A stretch of 64,000 bases of DNA. Origin: Chitinophaga varians. Its GTDB lineage: Bacteria; Bacteroidota; Bacteroidia; Chitinophagales; Chitinophagaceae. The stretch spans positions 2,480,001-2,544,000 of the forward strand of contig NZ_JABAIA010000001.1 in assembly GCF_012641275.1 (NCBI RefSeq), given 5' to 3'. This document shows, one piece after another, positions 17,886 through 26,249 of the stretch. How positions within the stretch are numbered: position 1 is the first letter of the stretch; each line of letters opens with the position of its first letter. The notes under the pieces were generated by a model. The model did no database searches. It had not been told where the DNA came from and was given only the letters and a program-made list of their open reading frames with translations. The translations under genes and the position numbers were made by a program.

Positions 17886-18659
17886 ATGAAGATCCAACAA
17901 CTGAAGGACTTCCTGAATGCGAAAGCGGCATCCTATAATCATCCGGATTTTATTGCAAATGACCCCATTTGCATCCCGCACCGCTTCAACGAACTGCAGG
18001 ACATAGAAATTGCCGGCCTCTTTGCCGCTATACTGGCCTGGGGCAACCGTACCAGCATTATCAACAAATGCACGGAACTGATGCGGCATATGGACAATGC
18101 GCCCTATGACTACATCCGCAATCATGACCCGCGCGACCGGATGAAGCTGATGACCTTCTGCCACCGCACCTTTAACGGGGTAGACCTCCTGTATTTCGTG
18201 GAATTCCTACAGCATTACTACACCAACATCACCTCCCTTGAATTCGCCTTCAGCGGACATCTGAGCCCGGAGGATGAAAACGTTGAAAAAGCCCTGACCG
18301 GCTTCCATAAAATGTTTTTCTCCCTGGAACATCCCGCCCGTACCGAAAAACATATATCTTCCCCTGCCAAGCACTCTGCCTGCAAACGATTGAACATGTA
18401 TTTGCGCTGGATGGTGCGAAAAGATGAAAATGGCGTGGATTTTGGGCTGTGGCAACATATTTCACCATCACAACTGATATGCCCGATGGATGTTCACGTA
18501 AGCCGCGTGGCCACCAGGCTGGGACTTATATCAGATGCGAAGTCTGACTGGAAAACAGCGGTATCGCTCACCCACGAGCTCAAAAAACTGGACCCGGAAG
18601 ATCCGGCCAAATACGACTTCGCCCTGTTTGGATTAGGTGTGATCGAAAAGTATGTTTGA
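17886..18659 (+). CDS. TIGR02757 (DUF2400) family protein
   Basis: A 257-residue protein of the TIGR02757 family, with the marks IAGLFAAILAWGNRTSIINK, MDNAPYDYI, HRTFNGVDLLYF, CKRLNMYLRWMVRKD and CPMDVHVSRVATRLGL. The overall helical layout recalls HhH-GPD DNA glycosylases, and a nucleic-acid role is often suspected, but none has been shown as far as I know. It is followed 18 bp later by the DUF6263-like gene, whose promoter overlaps the stop region. Confidence 0.85.
   Translation: MKIQQLKDFLNAKAASYNHPDFIANDPICIPHRFNELQDIEIAGLFAAILAWGNRTSIINKCTELMRHMDNAPYDYIRNHDPRDRMKLMTFCHRTFNGVDLLYFVEFLQHYYTNITSLEFAFSGHLSPEDENVEKALTGFHKMFFSLEHPARTEKHISSPAKHSACKRLNMYLRWMVRKDENGVDFGLWQHISPSQLICPMDVHVSRVATRLGLISDAKSDWKTAVSLTHELKKLDPEDPAKYDFALFGLGVIEKYV
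18651..18658 (+). promoter_or_regulatory. Candidate -7 element of the DUF6263-like gene
   Basis: TATGTTTG matches TAnnTTTG and overlaps the stop of the upstream gene; the ATG at 18678 follows 19 bp later. Confidence 0.4.
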
Positions 18660-18677
18660 TTAAATTAAATTACGGTA

Positions 18678-19619
18678 ATGAAAAAATTATTGGGCGCCAT
18701 TGCAACCTTGCTGACATTATCCTTTGCCGCAAAAGCACAGGACTATATGTCGATCAATTACAACTTCAACAAGGGAGAACAGTTCGAACTGGAACAGAAA
18801 AGCCGTACGGAGACCTATACCACTGTTAATGAGACTCAGCAACGGGTTACCCGCGACTATAACAATATCATCACTATCGATGTCACCGATGTAATACCCG
18901 GCAAAGCCGTGCTCACGTTCCGGTATAAAGAACTGCGATTCAATTTCAACGCTAAAAACCAGAACATCTTTGTGGATGCCAAAGTGGATAAAGCCGAAGA
19001 ACCTTTTCAGGCCGGCCTGAAAAAACTGCTGGACCAGCCGTTTACCGTGGAACTGCAAAGCACCGGCGTGATCACTAAGATCGATGGCCTCGATAACCTG
19101 CTTAGCAACGCAGAAGCCGCCTTCAGCTCCCTGAAAAAAAATGAGCAGGAAGCGTATAAGAAACTGATGAAAGACCAGTTTGGCACCGACGCCTTCCGCG
19201 CCTGGCTGGAACAACTACTCATTATGTATCCGGCACATGGCATCAAAACAGGCACCCAATGGGAAGAAAGCGTACCCCTTCGCGGCGGCCTCATAGGCAG
19301 GATAGACCTTTACTGGAATCTCCAGACCTGGGACTCTCAGACCGCCAAGATTGGAGGTACCTCCAAAATCAATACTGACAAGGTGCAAACCCTGACCCTC
19401 GACGATGATATCAAAGCCACGGCCGAAATCAGCGGCACCACCTCGTCCAACTACCTGGTCATGCGCAGTAGCGGTATGCCCAGCATCTGCGTGCAGAATA
19501 CGGAAATGAATGGTAACTACACCTACAAAGTGAACAAAGCAAAAGGCATTAAACACGATCTGAAAGTGCCGGTGAAAGTAATCACCAACGCTTCCTACAA
19601 AATAAAACAGATGAAATAA
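18678..19619 (+). CDS. Secreted DUF6263-like protein
   Basis: A 313-residue protein with a signal peptide (about 1-20, ending AKAQ) and a mature domain of alternating strands and a helical insert (about 110-190, EAAFSSLKKNEQEAYKKLMK). Segments such as YNFNKGEQFELEQKS, PFTVELQSTGVITKIDG and GIKTGTQWEES suit the DUF6263 group of exported Bacteroidota proteins. No enzymatic motif is visible. Its stop overlaps the start of the next small gene (ATAATGA), so the two are translationally coupled. Confidence 0.7.
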   Translation: MKKLLGAIATLLTLSFAAKAQDYMSINYNFNKGEQFELEQKSRTETYTTVNETQQRVTRDYNNIITIDVTDVIPGKAVLTFRYKELRFNFNAKNQNIFVDAKVDKAEEPFQAGLKKLLDQPFTVELQSTGVITKIDGLDNLLSNAEAAFSSLKKNEQEAYKKLMKDQFGTDAFRAWLEQLLIMYPAHGIKTGTQWEESVPLRGGLIGRIDLYWNLQTWDSQTAKIGGTSKINTDKVQTLTLDDDIKATAEISGTTSSNYLVMRSSGMPSICVQNTEMNGNYTYKVNKAKGIKHDLKVPVKVITNASYKIKQMK

Positions 19620-19966
19620 TGAACAGCTTTCCTGCACCATACCTTCAGGAGACGGCCACCTGGGCGCAACAAACATTTGAGGTGAGCGTACCACCGGGCA
19701 ATATCAGTTTCGATCAACTGCAGGAAATACTGGGCAGAAGACTGGAGTATCTCATCAGCAACGATTTACAACAGTTTATTTTTCTGCTCTATCGTATAGA
19801 CGTGGCAGAGAAAAAAGTAAAACAAATACTCGCATATGCCGCCGAACAGGGCACTGATCCCTACCGGCCCATCGCTGCCCTGATCATTGAAAGGCAGCTG
19901 CAGAAAATAGCTTCCCGGGAAGCTTTCCGGCAAGATAACCTGCCGGACGATGAAGAAAGATGGTGA
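19619..19966 (+). CDS. Small conserved-looking protein of unknown function
   Basis: A 115-residue acidic, helical cytoplasmic protein without signal peptide or membrane helix. The middle (about 33-75: LQEILGRRLEYLISNDLQQFIFLLYRI split by charged turns) looks like a helical bundle with a YRIDVAEKKV segment. Its ATG overlaps the upstream stop by one base, and a strong terminator follows. That arrangement, with normal codon use, supports a real gene. Function not recognised. Confidence 0.7.
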   Translation: MNSFPAPYLQETATWAQQTFEVSVPPGNISFDQLQEILGRRLEYLISNDLQQFIFLLYRIDVAEKKVKQILAYAAEQGTDPYRPIAALIIERQLQKIASREAFRQDNLPDDEERW

Positions 19967-20009
19967 AGCATTTACGGATTTTTTGATTTCGTGACCAGTT
20001 AAATGAATA

Positions 20010-20053
20010 TAAAAAAACGGCCAAAGCGGAAACCTGCTTTGGCCGTTTTTTTA
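20010..20053. terminator. Bidirectional terminator
   Basis: The arms AAAAAAACGGCCAAAGC and GCTTTGGCCGTTTTTTT flank a short loop. It serves both the plus-strand small gene and the minus-strand fatty acid hydroxylase gene that converge here. Confidence 0.85.
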
Positions 20054-20081
20054 TTGATCTGTAAATCAAAAAGTTCGTAAA

Positions 20082-20738
20082 TCAGAACATCAGCTCCTTT
20101 ACTTTCTCCTTGTCTTCCTTTTCCTTGTCCAGGTCGAAGAAAGTGCCGAACACGCGGTCCCAGAACGCAGAGCTTACGCCAAAACCTTTCTCCTCGCTTT
20201 TGTAGTGATGGAGGTGGTGATTACGCCACAGTGGCTTCATAAACTTAAAGGGTGGGTTCCAGGCATGAATGGCATAGTGCATGCTGCCATAAATGAGATA
20301 TCCCAGCAGAAAGCCCGGGAAGAACATGAACGTGTACTGCCGCAGGAAAATATACTGGCTGCCAAAGATCGCTGAAGCCAGGATCAGGCTCGGTACCGGC
20401 GGCATGAACAAACGCTGTTTGTCCCGCGGATATTCGTGGTGGTTACCGTGCATCACATAAATAAAGCGTTGCACCCTGGGGCTCTCACTGGCAAAGTGAA
20501 AGATGAACCGGTGCATGATATACTCGAAGAGCGACCAGAATAACATCGCGCCAACAAATATCAGAGCTACCGTTCCAACTTCAAAACCTAATGAGTCGTG
20601 GCTATAGTAAAGCATATAGCCAATAATGGGCAAATACATTCCCCAGATCACCAGGGGATGCGTTTTTGTCAGCATCTCGAGGTACTGGCTTTCAAATAAT
20701 CTTGCCTGTCCTTTGTTCTTAATCTTTTCAAATTTCAT
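20082..20738 (-). CDS. Fatty acid hydroxylase / sterol desaturase family membrane protein
   Basis: A 218-residue membrane di-iron oxygenase. Histidine boxes are in order HRFIFH (about 91-96), HGNHH (about 110-114), HYAIHAW and HHLHHYKSEEKGFGVS, with four hydrophobic helices between them. The boxes and length match fatty acid 2-hydroxylases, which hydroxylate membrane lipids; Chitinophaga sphingolipids and ornithine lipids are plausible substrates (inference). Single gene. Confidence 0.88.
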   Translation of the reverse strand: MKFEKIKNKGQARLFESQYLEMLTKTHPLVIWGMYLPIIGYMLYYSHDSLGFEVGTVALIFVGAMLFWSLFEYIMHRFIFHFASESPRVQRFIYVMHGNHHEYPRDKQRLFMPPVPSLILASAIFGSQYIFLRQYTFMFFPGFLLGYLIYGSMHYAIHAWNPPFKFMKPLWRNHHLHHYKSEEKGFGVSSAFWDRVFGTFFDLDKEKEDKEKVKELMF

Positions 20739-20837
20739 GAATCCCAGTTTTAACGCGTAACAGTTACGGGAAAATGAATAAGACCCTTCTTATTTACCCC
20801 GGCAGGTAGTTTAGTCCCCGTCTGCCGATTTCAGGCA

Positions 20838-20845
20838 CAAAAATA
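20838..20845 (-). promoter_or_regulatory. Candidate -7 element of the fatty acid hydroxylase gene
   Basis: The minus strand reads TATTTTTG, a consensus match about 100 bp upstream of the start at 20738. Confidence 0.45.
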
Positions 20846-20915
20846 CAATCTTCACCTTAATTGGGATATTTTAGTTCCTAAATTATCCATCAAATATTAT
20901 AACGCCCGCTTTCCG

Positions 20916-22163
20916 CTACTGCCTGTAATTGATACGAAACTCGTTTAAATCCGGCTGGTAGGCCCGTTTGCGTTGTAACTCGTATTGATAAAGGATGTTC
21001 CCGGCATCCCGGAAAAACGGATACCCCTCTTCCTCATATTCATATTTATCATCATTTAAAATACCATCGCGGTTCACATACACTGTTCCGGTTAGCATAA
21101 ACTCCACATGATGTTCAAAATCAACGATGTAAGCCGCATCTGTGAGGAAACCGTACGACCAGCCCGTTTTATTGAAGACCCGTATGCCGGACGGTATATG
21201 ACGCCCCGCACCCTTGAAAAGGAAAAACTTCGTATAGCTGTCGAAGTACTCCGTAGTGTCGTAAACGGGGTCTGTGCTTTCAGAAGGGTACTCCGACATA
21301 TACCGGTACAGGAACCGGTAGTCCTCAGGCGTTATCCGGAAACGCTGTGACGCCGGCACTGATTGCGGGAAAATCACCGATTGCAGTAGCTGTTGCAGGT
21401 CCTGCAACGGCAGGTTATTATGCTTCGTAAAATCCATCGGCTCAGATACCAGATGATCGTTTTTATCCATGTACCCCGCACCAATCCGGATGTTCCTGCT
21501 ATAGTCATATTGCAGCGTGCTCACAGCGGGCGCCTGCCAGTACAGCGTTTTGCCGTTTTTAACAAACCGGATGGCATTGGTGCGCCTGTTTTCATCTTCC
21601 GACAAAGGCATAAACCGCCGGACGATACGGACATCCTTATATCCCTTTTTCCAGAGCCGCTCATGAATAGACTGCTGTCCGACAAACTCATACAAACGGT
21701 TATAGGCATCGTTGTCACTGATCAGGAATATTCGTTTGATGTAATGATTGATGGAGGGAAGCCCGCTTTTCGCGGTACTGTCAGTATGCACGGTCAACTG
21801 CCCGCTTCCGCTGCTGTCGGTAAACATCGTGGTATTGCCATCCAGCCCCGGCACTTTCAGCTCCCGCATCTTTTCCAATGCCAGCAAGGCAACAGGCAGC
21901 TTCACGGTGCTGGCCGGATTAAAATACTGGTCTGCGTCCACATTGAGGTAATAATGCCGGAAATGCGGTTTGTTATTGGCATCCCGGTCAATTTGCGTGT
22001 AGATCAGCTGGTACCGGAAAGAGTCCGGATGCTGCAGCATATGCCGCAACAACGGCGTAGCCTCGCGGTTGAACATGTTTTTGAGCAGGGTATCTGTACG
22101 GGGCTGTGCCTGTGCAAAGGACAGGCAGCCGCAAAGCAACAACAACAAACAGTGACGCGTCAT
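20916..22163 (-). CDS. Secreted class A beta-lactamase-like serine hydrolase
   Basis: A 415-residue exported protein (signal peptide about 1-20) with the penicillin-binding fold motifs: STVK (Ser85/Lys88, in FNPASTVKLPVALLAL), SDN (149-151) and a KTG triad in FNKTGWSYGF (about residue 335). The protein is far longer than true class A beta-lactamases (about 290), and no clear Omega-loop ExxLN is visible. A peptidase or esterase role in the envelope is therefore more likely than antibiotic resistance. Confidence 0.82.
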   Translation of the reverse strand: MTRHCLLLLLCGCLSFAQAQPRTDTLLKNMFNREATPLLRHMLQHPDSFRYQLIYTQIDRDANNKPHFRHYYLNVDADQYFNPASTVKLPVALLALEKMRELKVPGLDGNTTMFTDSSGSGQLTVHTDSTAKSGLPSINHYIKRIFLISDNDAYNRLYEFVGQQSIHERLWKKGYKDVRIVRRFMPLSEDENRRTNAIRFVKNGKTLYWQAPAVSTLQYDYSRNIRIGAGYMDKNDHLVSEPMDFTKHNNLPLQDLQQLLQSVIFPQSVPASQRFRITPEDYRFLYRYMSEYPSESTDPVYDTTEYFDSYTKFFLFKGAGRHIPSGIRVFNKTGWSYGFLTDAAYIVDFEHHVEFMLTGTVYVNRDGILNDDKYEYEEEGYPFFRDAGNILYQYELQRKRAYQPDLNEFRINYRQ

Positions 22164-22375
22164 AGAGCAGCAATAGTGGTTCTGATTGCCAAAATATAAA
22201 ATTATCAGCTGGCTACTAAGCGCTTTCTGATGTTTTCGTTAAAATTAGCCTGTGTAAGCCCGAAATGGGTGTGGTGCGACCCAGCACCAGCAGCAGGTAA
22301 AGGGGCGCCATAAAAGGGATTTCATAACAGGTATTTATCTTCCTAATTTATATAAAAAAACCGCAGGAGCATCCT

Positions 22376-22383
22376 TATATTTG
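22376..22383 (+). promoter_or_regulatory. Candidate -7 element of the FAH-family / flavin reductase operon
   Basis: TATATTTG, an exact consensus match, 31 bp upstream of the ATG at 22414. Confidence 0.55.
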
Positions 22384-22413
22384 GTCAATCATACAACCAG
22401 AACACTACAAATC

Positions 22414-23427
22414 ATGAAACTTGTAAGTTATTTAAGAGAGGAAACAGACCAGCTGGCTATCCTTGTTGACGGACTGTTATACAACACCCAGGAGCTGCAT
22501 CCTGACCTGCCCAACAACATGGGTATGTTCCTGATGATGTGGGAAGATGTGATCGATATTGCCCGGCAGGCCGATGCCAGTCTGAAAGCAGGTAAACATC
22601 CGGGTACAGCTCATGGCATAGCTGTAGACAGCGTCCAACTGCTGTCGCCCGTACCGTTCCCTACTTCCTGCCGCGACGGCTATGCTTTCCGTCAACACGT
22701 AGCTGCCGCACGCAGAAACCGTAAAGTGGAGATGATCCCTGAATTTGACCAGTATCCCATCTTCTACTTCACCAATCACAATGCCATCCAGGGCCCCGGC
22801 GATATTCACTGCATGCCTGACCATTTCGACAAACTGGACTTTGAGCTGGAAGCAGCCATTGTGATCTGTAAAGCCGGCCGCAACATTACCGCAGCAGAAG
22901 CGGACGATTACATCGGCGGTTTTATGATCATGAACGATATGAGCGCCCGCACCCTGCAGATGGAAGAAATGAAGCTCAACCTCGGACCTGCCAAGGGTAA
23001 GGATTTCAGCACAGTGATCGGTCCTATGCTGGTAACGCCTGATGAACTGGAACCTTTTTTGATTCCTGCCAAACCAGGGCATACCGGCAATAACTATAAC
23101 CTGAAGATGACCTGTAAAGTCAACGGTGTGCAGGTGAGCGAAGGCAACATGGGCGATATGGACTGGACCTTTGCGGAAATCGTTGAGCGTTGCGCCTATG
23201 GCGTCAACATCATGCCCGGCGATGTGATCGGCAGCGGTACGGTAGGCACCGGCTGCTTCCTGGAACTGAACGGCACCGGCAAACTCAACGATCCCAATTA
23301 TACCGAGCAATGGCTGCAACCCGGCGACGTGGTGGAAATGAACATCGACGGATTGGGCACGCTGACCAATACCATCGTAAAGGAAGACACTGACTTCTCT
23401 ATACTGGCACTTAAGAAAAACGTATAG
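22414..23427 (+). CDS. Fumarylacetoacetate hydrolase family protein
   Basis: A 337-residue FAH-superfamily enzyme. The divalent-metal site is formed by acidic residues in FELEAAIVICKAGR and MIMNDMSARTLQ, and the active-site region by GPAKGKDFSTVIGPMLVTPDEL. The C-terminal DVIGSGTVGTGCFLEL loop is typical. Such enzymes hydrolyse C-C bonds of acylpyruvates or fumarylacetoacetate. The start at 22414 gives the usual MKLVSYL beginning; a TTG 11 codons upstream is also in frame. Pairing with the flavin reductase gene 2 bp downstream suggests catabolism of an aromatic compound. Confidence 0.85.
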   Translation: MKLVSYLREETDQLAILVDGLLYNTQELHPDLPNNMGMFLMMWEDVIDIARQADASLKAGKHPGTAHGIAVDSVQLLSPVPFPTSCRDGYAFRQHVAAARRNRKVEMIPEFDQYPIFYFTNHNAIQGPGDIHCMPDHFDKLDFELEAAIVICKAGRNITAAEADDYIGGFMIMNDMSARTLQMEEMKLNLGPAKGKDFSTVIGPMLVTPDELEPFLIPAKPGHTGNNYNLKMTCKVNGVQVSEGNMGDMDWTFAEIVERCAYGVNIMPGDVIGSGTVGTGCFLELNGTGKLNDPNYTEQWLQPGDVVEMNIDGLGTLTNTIVKEDTDFSILALKKNV

Positions 23428-23429
23428 GC

Positions 23430-24308
23430 ATGAAGGTAGTTCCGTCAGAAATTAAAACCAGCGAACTGCAGGCTTATTTGCAGGGAGCCATAGCCCCGCG
23501 CCCGATTTGTTTTGCCAGTACCATAGATGCTGAAGGCAAACCCAATTTATCGCCCTTCAGTTTTTTTAACATGTTCGGCACCAATCCGCCTACGCTGATA
23601 TTTTCTCCGTCCCGGCGCGTGCGCGACAACACCACCAAACATACACTGGCCAATGTTTATGCCACCGGCGAAGTGGTGATCAACGTGGTCACCTATAGTA
23701 TGGTGCAACAAACGTCCCTTGCCAGCTGCGAGTATCCGGAAGGCGTGGATGAATTTGTAAAAGCAGGGTTTACGCCAATGGCATCAGAAAAAGTGAAACC
23801 GTTCCGCGTAAAGGAAAGCCCGGTACAACTGGAATGTGTGGTAAAACAAATCATCGAAACCGGCAACCAGGGCGGCGCCGGCAATCTCGTCATTTGCGAG
23901 CCTGTACTGATTCATATCAATGATGAAATATTCGACGCCAAAGGCAAAATAGATCCTCACAAGATAGACCTCGTAGCACGCATGGGCGGCGATTATTATT
24001 GCCGTGCTTCCGGTGATGCCGTTTTTGAAGTGCCCAAACCAAACACGCAACTGGGCATCGGCGTAGATGCGTTACCGTTACCTATACGCAACAGCGTTAT
24101 TCTCAGCGGCAATGATCTGGGCAAACTGGGCAATGTACATGAAATGCCTTTTGTAGACCCTACGTTTGATGATCATCACCTGAAAAATATCATTCAGTAC
24201 TATAGCCTCACACCGGATGAGATGGAGCGTGAGCTGCATCATTATGCCAAACAACTGTTGGAAGCCAACAAGGTTGGAGAGGCGTGGCAGGTATTGCTCA
24301 GCGCATAA
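23430..24308 (+). CDS. Flavin reductase family (FMN-binding split barrel) protein
   Basis: A 292-residue protein with an N-terminal flavin reductase-like split barrel (about 15-190): APRPICFASTIDAEGKPNLS, FSFFNMFGTNPPTLIFSPS, ANVYATGEVVINVV and SPVQLECVVKQI. The roughly 90 C-terminal residues form a helical tail. These proteins bind FMN and reduce it or use it in ring-cleavage chemistry. Only 2 bp separate it from the FAH-family gene, so co-transcription and a shared pathway are likely. Confidence 0.85.
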   Translation: MKVVPSEIKTSELQAYLQGAIAPRPICFASTIDAEGKPNLSPFSFFNMFGTNPPTLIFSPSRRVRDNTTKHTLANVYATGEVVINVVTYSMVQQTSLASCEYPEGVDEFVKAGFTPMASEKVKPFRVKESPVQLECVVKQIIETGNQGGAGNLVICEPVLIHINDEIFDAKGKIDPHKIDLVARMGGDYYCRASGDAVFEVPKPNTQLGIGVDALPLPIRNSVILSGNDLGKLGNVHEMPFVDPTFDDHHLKNIIQYYSLTPDEMERELHHYAKQLLEANKVGEAWQVLLSA

Positions 24309-24328
24309 TAAAAACATGCCTGTAAAAA

Positions 24329-24360
24329 CAAAAAGGAGCGAAGAATCTTCGCTCCTTTTT
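24329..24360. terminator. Bidirectional terminator
   Basis: AAAAAGGAGCGAAGA pairs with TCTTCGCTCCTTTTTT. It ends the plus-strand FAH/flavin reductase operon and the convergent DUF4197 gene. Confidence 0.85.
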
Positions 24361-24380
24361 TATGTGATCTGAAACAGTTA

Positions 24381-25136
24381 TTACAGGATATTCCCGAATA
24401 CTTTTTTCAGGAGATCAGTTGTCCTCGCGGCAGGATTGGCGCGGATAGCCGCTTCCTCTTTGCCGATCTGGTCAAACAGCGCATTAACAGCCATGGTGGT
24501 CACATAGTCCTGCAGGTTAGGGTTCGCTTTGTTGAACGTTGTCGGCAGTTTGTTATAGGTGTTCACGATGTCTGAGTAATAGCGTGTAGCGCTGGTACTG
24601 TCGAGTGATTTTTTAACTACAGGATTAAAGGCTGCTTTCAGCTGATCTGTAGTTTTGCTTTTGAAAAATTCTGTGGCAGAATTGTTACCGCCTTTTACAA
24701 GATTGAGCGCATCGGTGAGCGTCATTTGTTTGATCGCGTTCACAAAGATGGGAGCGGCATATCCTACTGCTTTTTCAGCAGAACGGTTGATTTGCAGGAT
24801 AGCCTGGTCCACCTGCGGGCCAAGACCGATAGCACGTAGCGTGTTACCGATTTTTACCGCATCAGGGGGCAATAACAGTTTATAAAGATCATTACCAAAA
24901 AAACCGTCTGTTTTATTGAGATTGGCAATGCCATTAGCAACCCCTTTTGCCAGTGCTTCCTTGATAGCAGAACCGGCTTCTGATTCAGTTATACTGCCGC
25001 CATTGCTGGAAGTAGTGGTGGTAGTGTTAGTAGTGGAGTTGGCTTTTCCGAGCTTTTTCAGTTTGTTCAGTAGTTGTGCCTGGCTGGCGTGCATGCAGCC
25101 AACGCCCAGGAGTACCAACAGTGTTTTTTTCAGCAT
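24381..25136 (-). CDS. DUF4197 secreted protein
   Basis: A 251-residue exported protein (signal peptide about 1-20, ending SQAQ) with a Thr/Ser-rich linker (about 35-50) and a helical DUF4197 domain. Typical segments are GSAIKEALAKGVANGI, TDGFFGNDLYKLLLPPDA, GGNNSATEFFKSKT, YVTTMAVNALFDQIGKEEAAIR and LLKKVFG at the C terminus. Function unknown. Monocistronic. Confidence 0.85.
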   Translation of the reverse strand: MLKKTLLVLLGVGCMHASQAQLLNKLKKLGKANSTTNTTTTTSSNGGSITESEAGSAIKEALAKGVANGIANLNKTDGFFGNDLYKLLLPPDAVKIGNTLRAIGLGPQVDQAILQINRSAEKAVGYAAPIFVNAIKQMTLTDALNLVKGGNNSATEFFKSKTTDQLKAAFNPVVKKSLDSTSATRYYSDIVNTYNKLPTTFNKANPNLQDYVTTMAVNALFDQIGKEEAAIRANPAARTTDLLKKVFGNIL

Positions 25137-25165
25137 AATGTTGTGATGATGATGTATTAATGTTT

Positions 25166-25173
25166 CAAATATA
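25166..25173 (-). promoter_or_regulatory. Candidate -7 element of the DUF4197 gene
   Basis: The minus strand reads TATATTTG, an exact consensus match, 29 bp upstream of the start at 25136. Confidence 0.5.
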
Positions 25174-25178
25174 TAACT

Positions 25179-26012
25179 TTATTCGTGTATCGTTAATAGC
25201 GGAATATGTGTCTGGTAGGCCAGTTTAGCCGTATTACTACGTTTGAAGATCCGTTCGAACAAGCCATGTTTTTTAGGAATGGTCAGAATGAGGTCCGCCT
25301 GTATGTTTTCCGCAAATTCTGTAATTCCCTGTACCACGTCCGGGTTGTCTATGAAATGATACTCCGGCTGATGGCCTTCCAGCAGGGTATCGAGCATCAG
25401 CGTTTCAAAAGGCGTGTCGGTGGAAAAGTGCCTGCTTTCATGATCGATATTGATCACATGCAGTTCTGCATGAAATGCGGCAAGCAGCTTCTTCAACGGT
25501 GCAATCGGGGTGGTGTCGGCCACCTGGCGCAGATCGCAGGCGAATACAATTTTCGTGATGCCTTTGAAGGTTGCTTTCCCAGGAACAATTAACACCGGAC
25601 AGGTGGTATGTTTCACCACGTCGACGGTATTAGATCCTACCAGTATTTCCTCCACTTTGCTGCCGCCGGTGATACCCATCACGATCAGCGTGGCTTCTTC
25701 CTGTTTTACCACATCATCGATAGTGGCTGCCAGCAGGGTGTTGTCCGCCCGGGTCACGATGCTAACGCCATTTGCCGCAAGGGGCAAAAGCTCTTTCTGC
25801 ATCTTGTCCAATCCTTCCTGTGAGGCGATCCGCAGGTCATCGGGATTGACCATGGGAATAGACGTAGGTACGTCAGGAATCGGGACAATCAACTCATAGG
25901 CATGATAAAGCACGATACGGTCTACCTTCAGTTGCGCGGCCATTGCCAACGCATAAGTAGCTGCATTATAGGCGGTATCAGAAAAATCAGTGGGTACAAG
26001 TATAGTTTTCAT
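25179..26012 (-). CDS. Universal stress protein, tandem UspA domains
   Basis: A 277-residue protein with two UspA domains in tandem (about 1-147 and 152-277). The first starts MKTILVPTDFSDTAYNAATYA and has the ATP-binding glycine pattern GITGGSKVEEILVGSNT (G-x2-G-x9-GS). The second domain (KIVFACDLRQVADTTPIAPL) lacks that glycine signature near its end. Stress response role by family only. Not obviously linked to the neighbours. Confidence 0.88.
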   Translation of the reverse strand: MKTILVPTDFSDTAYNAATYALAMAAQLKVDRIVLYHAYELIVPIPDVPTSIPMVNPDDLRIASQEGLDKMQKELLPLAANGVSIVTRADNTLLAATIDDVVKQEEATLIVMGITGGSKVEEILVGSNTVDVVKHTTCPVLIVPGKATFKGITKIVFACDLRQVADTTPIAPLKKLLAAFHAELHVINIDHESRHFSTDTPFETLMLDTLLEGHQPEYHFIDNPDVVQGITEFAENIQADLILTIPKKHGLFERIFKRSNTAKLAYQTHIPLLTIHE

Positions 26013-26133
26013 ATGACTAATTTTAAGATACAGAAAGCGTTACTTAAAGTTAACTATGTGACACGGTATCTGAGCGCTTCTGAAAAGGGTATAGAAAATT
26101 TAATGCCGGAAATTTCACGCACGCGAAGAAACG

Positions 26134-26197
26134 ATAAGACCACATTCTGCCGATCATATTAACATAAATTAATATAAACAACAAAATGTGGTCTTAT
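26134..26197. terminator. Large hairpin between lysS and the universal stress gene
   Basis: Perfect 13 bp arms ATAAGACCACATT (26134-26146) and AATGTGGTCTTAT (26185-26197), 38 bases apart, with a smaller AT-rich inverted repeat inside. It probably ends the minus-strand lysS transcript, although the T run after it is short. Confidence 0.55.
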
Positions 26198-26249
26198 TTT
26201 ATCTCTTTGCGGGCTTACTGCCCACTAATCTTATGATCCGTTTGCCTGA

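Noticed and set aside
20916..22163. Antibiotic-resistance beta-lactamase
   Set aside because: The SxxK, SDN and KTG motifs are present, but the protein is about 120 residues too long and lacks a clear Omega-loop glutamate motif, so a resistance claim is not supported.
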